Source of the DNA: Rotaria socialis
Taxonomy: Eukaryota > Rotifera > Eurotatoria > Philodinida > Philodinidae
Assembly: GCA_905331475.1 (NCBI GenBank)
Contig: CAJNYU010003023.1
Span: 140,346-204,345 of the forward strand
Direction: 5' to 3'
DNA length: 64,000 nt
A program made the position numbers and the translations under genes. Of this stretch, positions 63,164 through 64,000 are shown one piece after another (the first letter of the stretch is position 1; each line of letters opens with the position of its first letter). The notes beneath the pieces are model-generated. The model saw nothing but the letters and a program-made list of their open reading frames with translations, did no database searches and was not told the DNA's origin.

Positions 63164-63664
63164 CTATTCATAAATCAGTCGTGGTGCCACATTCCGCGGT
63201 AAAATAGCTGCTAAACTCTCGCACGACTTTGCTCTAAGCCAATGAAGCGTCATATCAGCTGCATGCATAGTAAACACGGCATTATCCTGAATATGTTCAT
63301 CAATGTGATGATATGCATAACACACTGTAACTTTATTGCAATAATCGACATTTGTTGCTACAAGTAAATAGGTTGATGTGCCATTTTTGCCGTGGAGCTT
63401 GAATTCCAATTGCTTGAACTCTGTTGCACTGGGACCACTAAGTTCAATATTGAAACATAATGTTCTTTCAAATGTATTCCATCCATCAGCATTATTTAAG
63501 TTTAGAATATATCCTAAGCCTTGTAGATATCTTCTACCATCTGCAATGTTATTCAATACTTTCGAACTATTATAGCTAGTATGATTTTTCGACCAAGGTC
63601 TGTTCAACCAGTCCTCTTCACAAGCCTCGACATATGCACGTTTAACACGAAATTCATTTGCCAT
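63164..63664 (-). CDS. Unidentified 166-residue protein (last exon)
   Basis: A continuous frame from MANEFRVKRAYVEACEEDWL to a stop at 63164. It contains NNIADGRRYLQGLGYILNLN, CFNIELSGPSATEFKQLEFK and LLVATNVDYCNKVTVCYAYH, has mixed alpha/beta character, and shows no signal peptide or membrane segment. The ATG directly follows an acceptor (TCTATTTTTCAG|ATG), so a 5' UTR or coding exon lies upstream. The family is not recognised. Codon use and complexity are like those of real genes nearby, so I take it as a genuine gene. Confidence 0.55.
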   Translation of the reverse strand: MANEFRVKRAYVEACEEDWLNRPWSKNHTSYNSSKVLNNIADGRRYLQGLGYILNLNNADGWNTFERTLCFNIELSGPSATEFKQLEFKLHGKNGTSTYLLVATNVDYCNKVTVCYAYHHIDEHIQDNAVFTMHAADMTLHWLRAKSCESLAAILPRNVAPRLIYE

Positions 63665-63831
63665 CTGAAAAATAGAAGAAAAAAACGTATGACATAAAGA
63701 ATGAATGTGAAAACGTGTATGGAACTTTTACTGCACATCTCTACATAAAAGTAAGTAAGGAGAAACAAATTAGATTACTTTTATTTCTTTATTCTAAGTT
63801 TAGAAAAAGAGCGAAAAAACATGAGTAAAGG

Positions 63832-64000
63832 TCAATTTCGGAGCCTTCCTTCTGAGTGCACACTATTGAGTTGAACTCCAATAGCCATTTCAACTCTGTA
63901 TCGAGTTTTCTCGATCACTACAACTGAAAGCGTGCAAGGGATTTCTCCAAAGTTTAATGGATATGAAAATTCTGTAGGATATTTCAAAGATTTGATATCA
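63832..64000 (-). CDS. Partial unidentified coding segment at window edge
   Basis: On the minus strand the frame is open from the window end to a TGA at 63832-63834, encoding SLKYPTEFSYPLNFGEIPCT, then VVVIEKTRYRVEMAIGVQLN and VHSEGRLRN. It is the 3' end of a gene, or an exon, cut by the window. No family is recognised. It could be upstream sequence of the neighbouring 166-residue gene only if the stop is spliced out. Confidence 0.4.
   Translation of the reverse strand, partial: DIKSLKYPTEFSYPLNFGEIPCTLSVVVIEKTRYRVEMAIGVQLNSVHSEGRLRN

Noticed and set aside
1-64000. CRISPR arrays, bacterial operons, telomeric repeats, viral genes
   Set aside because: No regularly spaced direct repeats, no tight same-strand intronless gene runs, no telomere-like tandem units and no viral replication or capsid motifs were seen.

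Overview
The window reads as nuclear DNA of a small-genome invertebrate, most likely a bdelloid rotifer such as Rotaria or Adineta; this is inference. The supporting signs are: AT-rich sequence; split genes with many very short (about 45-70 nt) GT-AG introns; membrane or secreted NHL-repeat and FG-GAP proteins; an arginine ADP-ribosyltransferase-type gene; an intronless DUF1479 gene that looks transferred; and a chitin synthase fused to a myosin motor, an architecture known from lophotrochozoans. There are no operons or prokaryotic signals. I recognised no rRNA, tRNA or CRISPR array.

Layout. 0.9-2.9 kb (-): membrane-anchored NHL-repeat protein with few repeats, with a small foldback element directly against its start codon. 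6.4-8.0 kb (-): two unidentified gene remnants. 8.6-9.2 kb: foldback element. 9.2-15.4 kb: AT-rich sequence without a convincing gene. 15.4-18.7 kb (+): adhesion-type GPCR with GAIN/GPS and seven membrane segments. 19.3-20.5 kb (-): TATA-binding protein. 21.8-23.1 kb (+): Rab8-type GTPase. 24.4-36.9 kb (+): a many-exon myosin-chitin synthase. 37-45 kb: a repeat-rich block holding a 1.2-kb imperfect palindrome made from gene fragments, a solo-LTR-like unit, a tandem duplication and a degraded 2.2-kb element with terminal inverted repeats. 45.1-45.8 kb (-): CD225/dispanin protein. 46.8-47.1 kb: a MITE. 47.4-49.1 kb (-): cytochrome P450 with an in-frame stop. 50.8-52.2 kb (+): broken NHL gene. 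52.8-54.3 kb (+): intact intronless DUF1479 protein. 56.9-59.0 kb (-): FG-GAP repeat protein with two frameshifts. 60.1-61.1 kb (-): defective ADP-ribosyltransferase gene. 61.4-61.8 kb: foldback element. 63.2-64.0 kb (-): two unidentified genes, one cut by the window edge.

The genes do not form one pathway. The centre (15-37 kb) holds intact conserved genes. The right half (47-61 kb) is unusually rich in genes with one or two lesions, mixed with related small elements that share CAAGGGGG-type ends. The most interesting observation is inside the myosin-chitin synthase gene. A 1.56-kb intron near the end of the motor region contains a 566-nt open exon with its own ATG and a donor in exactly the phase used by the normal upstream exon. 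This predicts a second promoter and a chitin synthase isoform without the motor ATPase.
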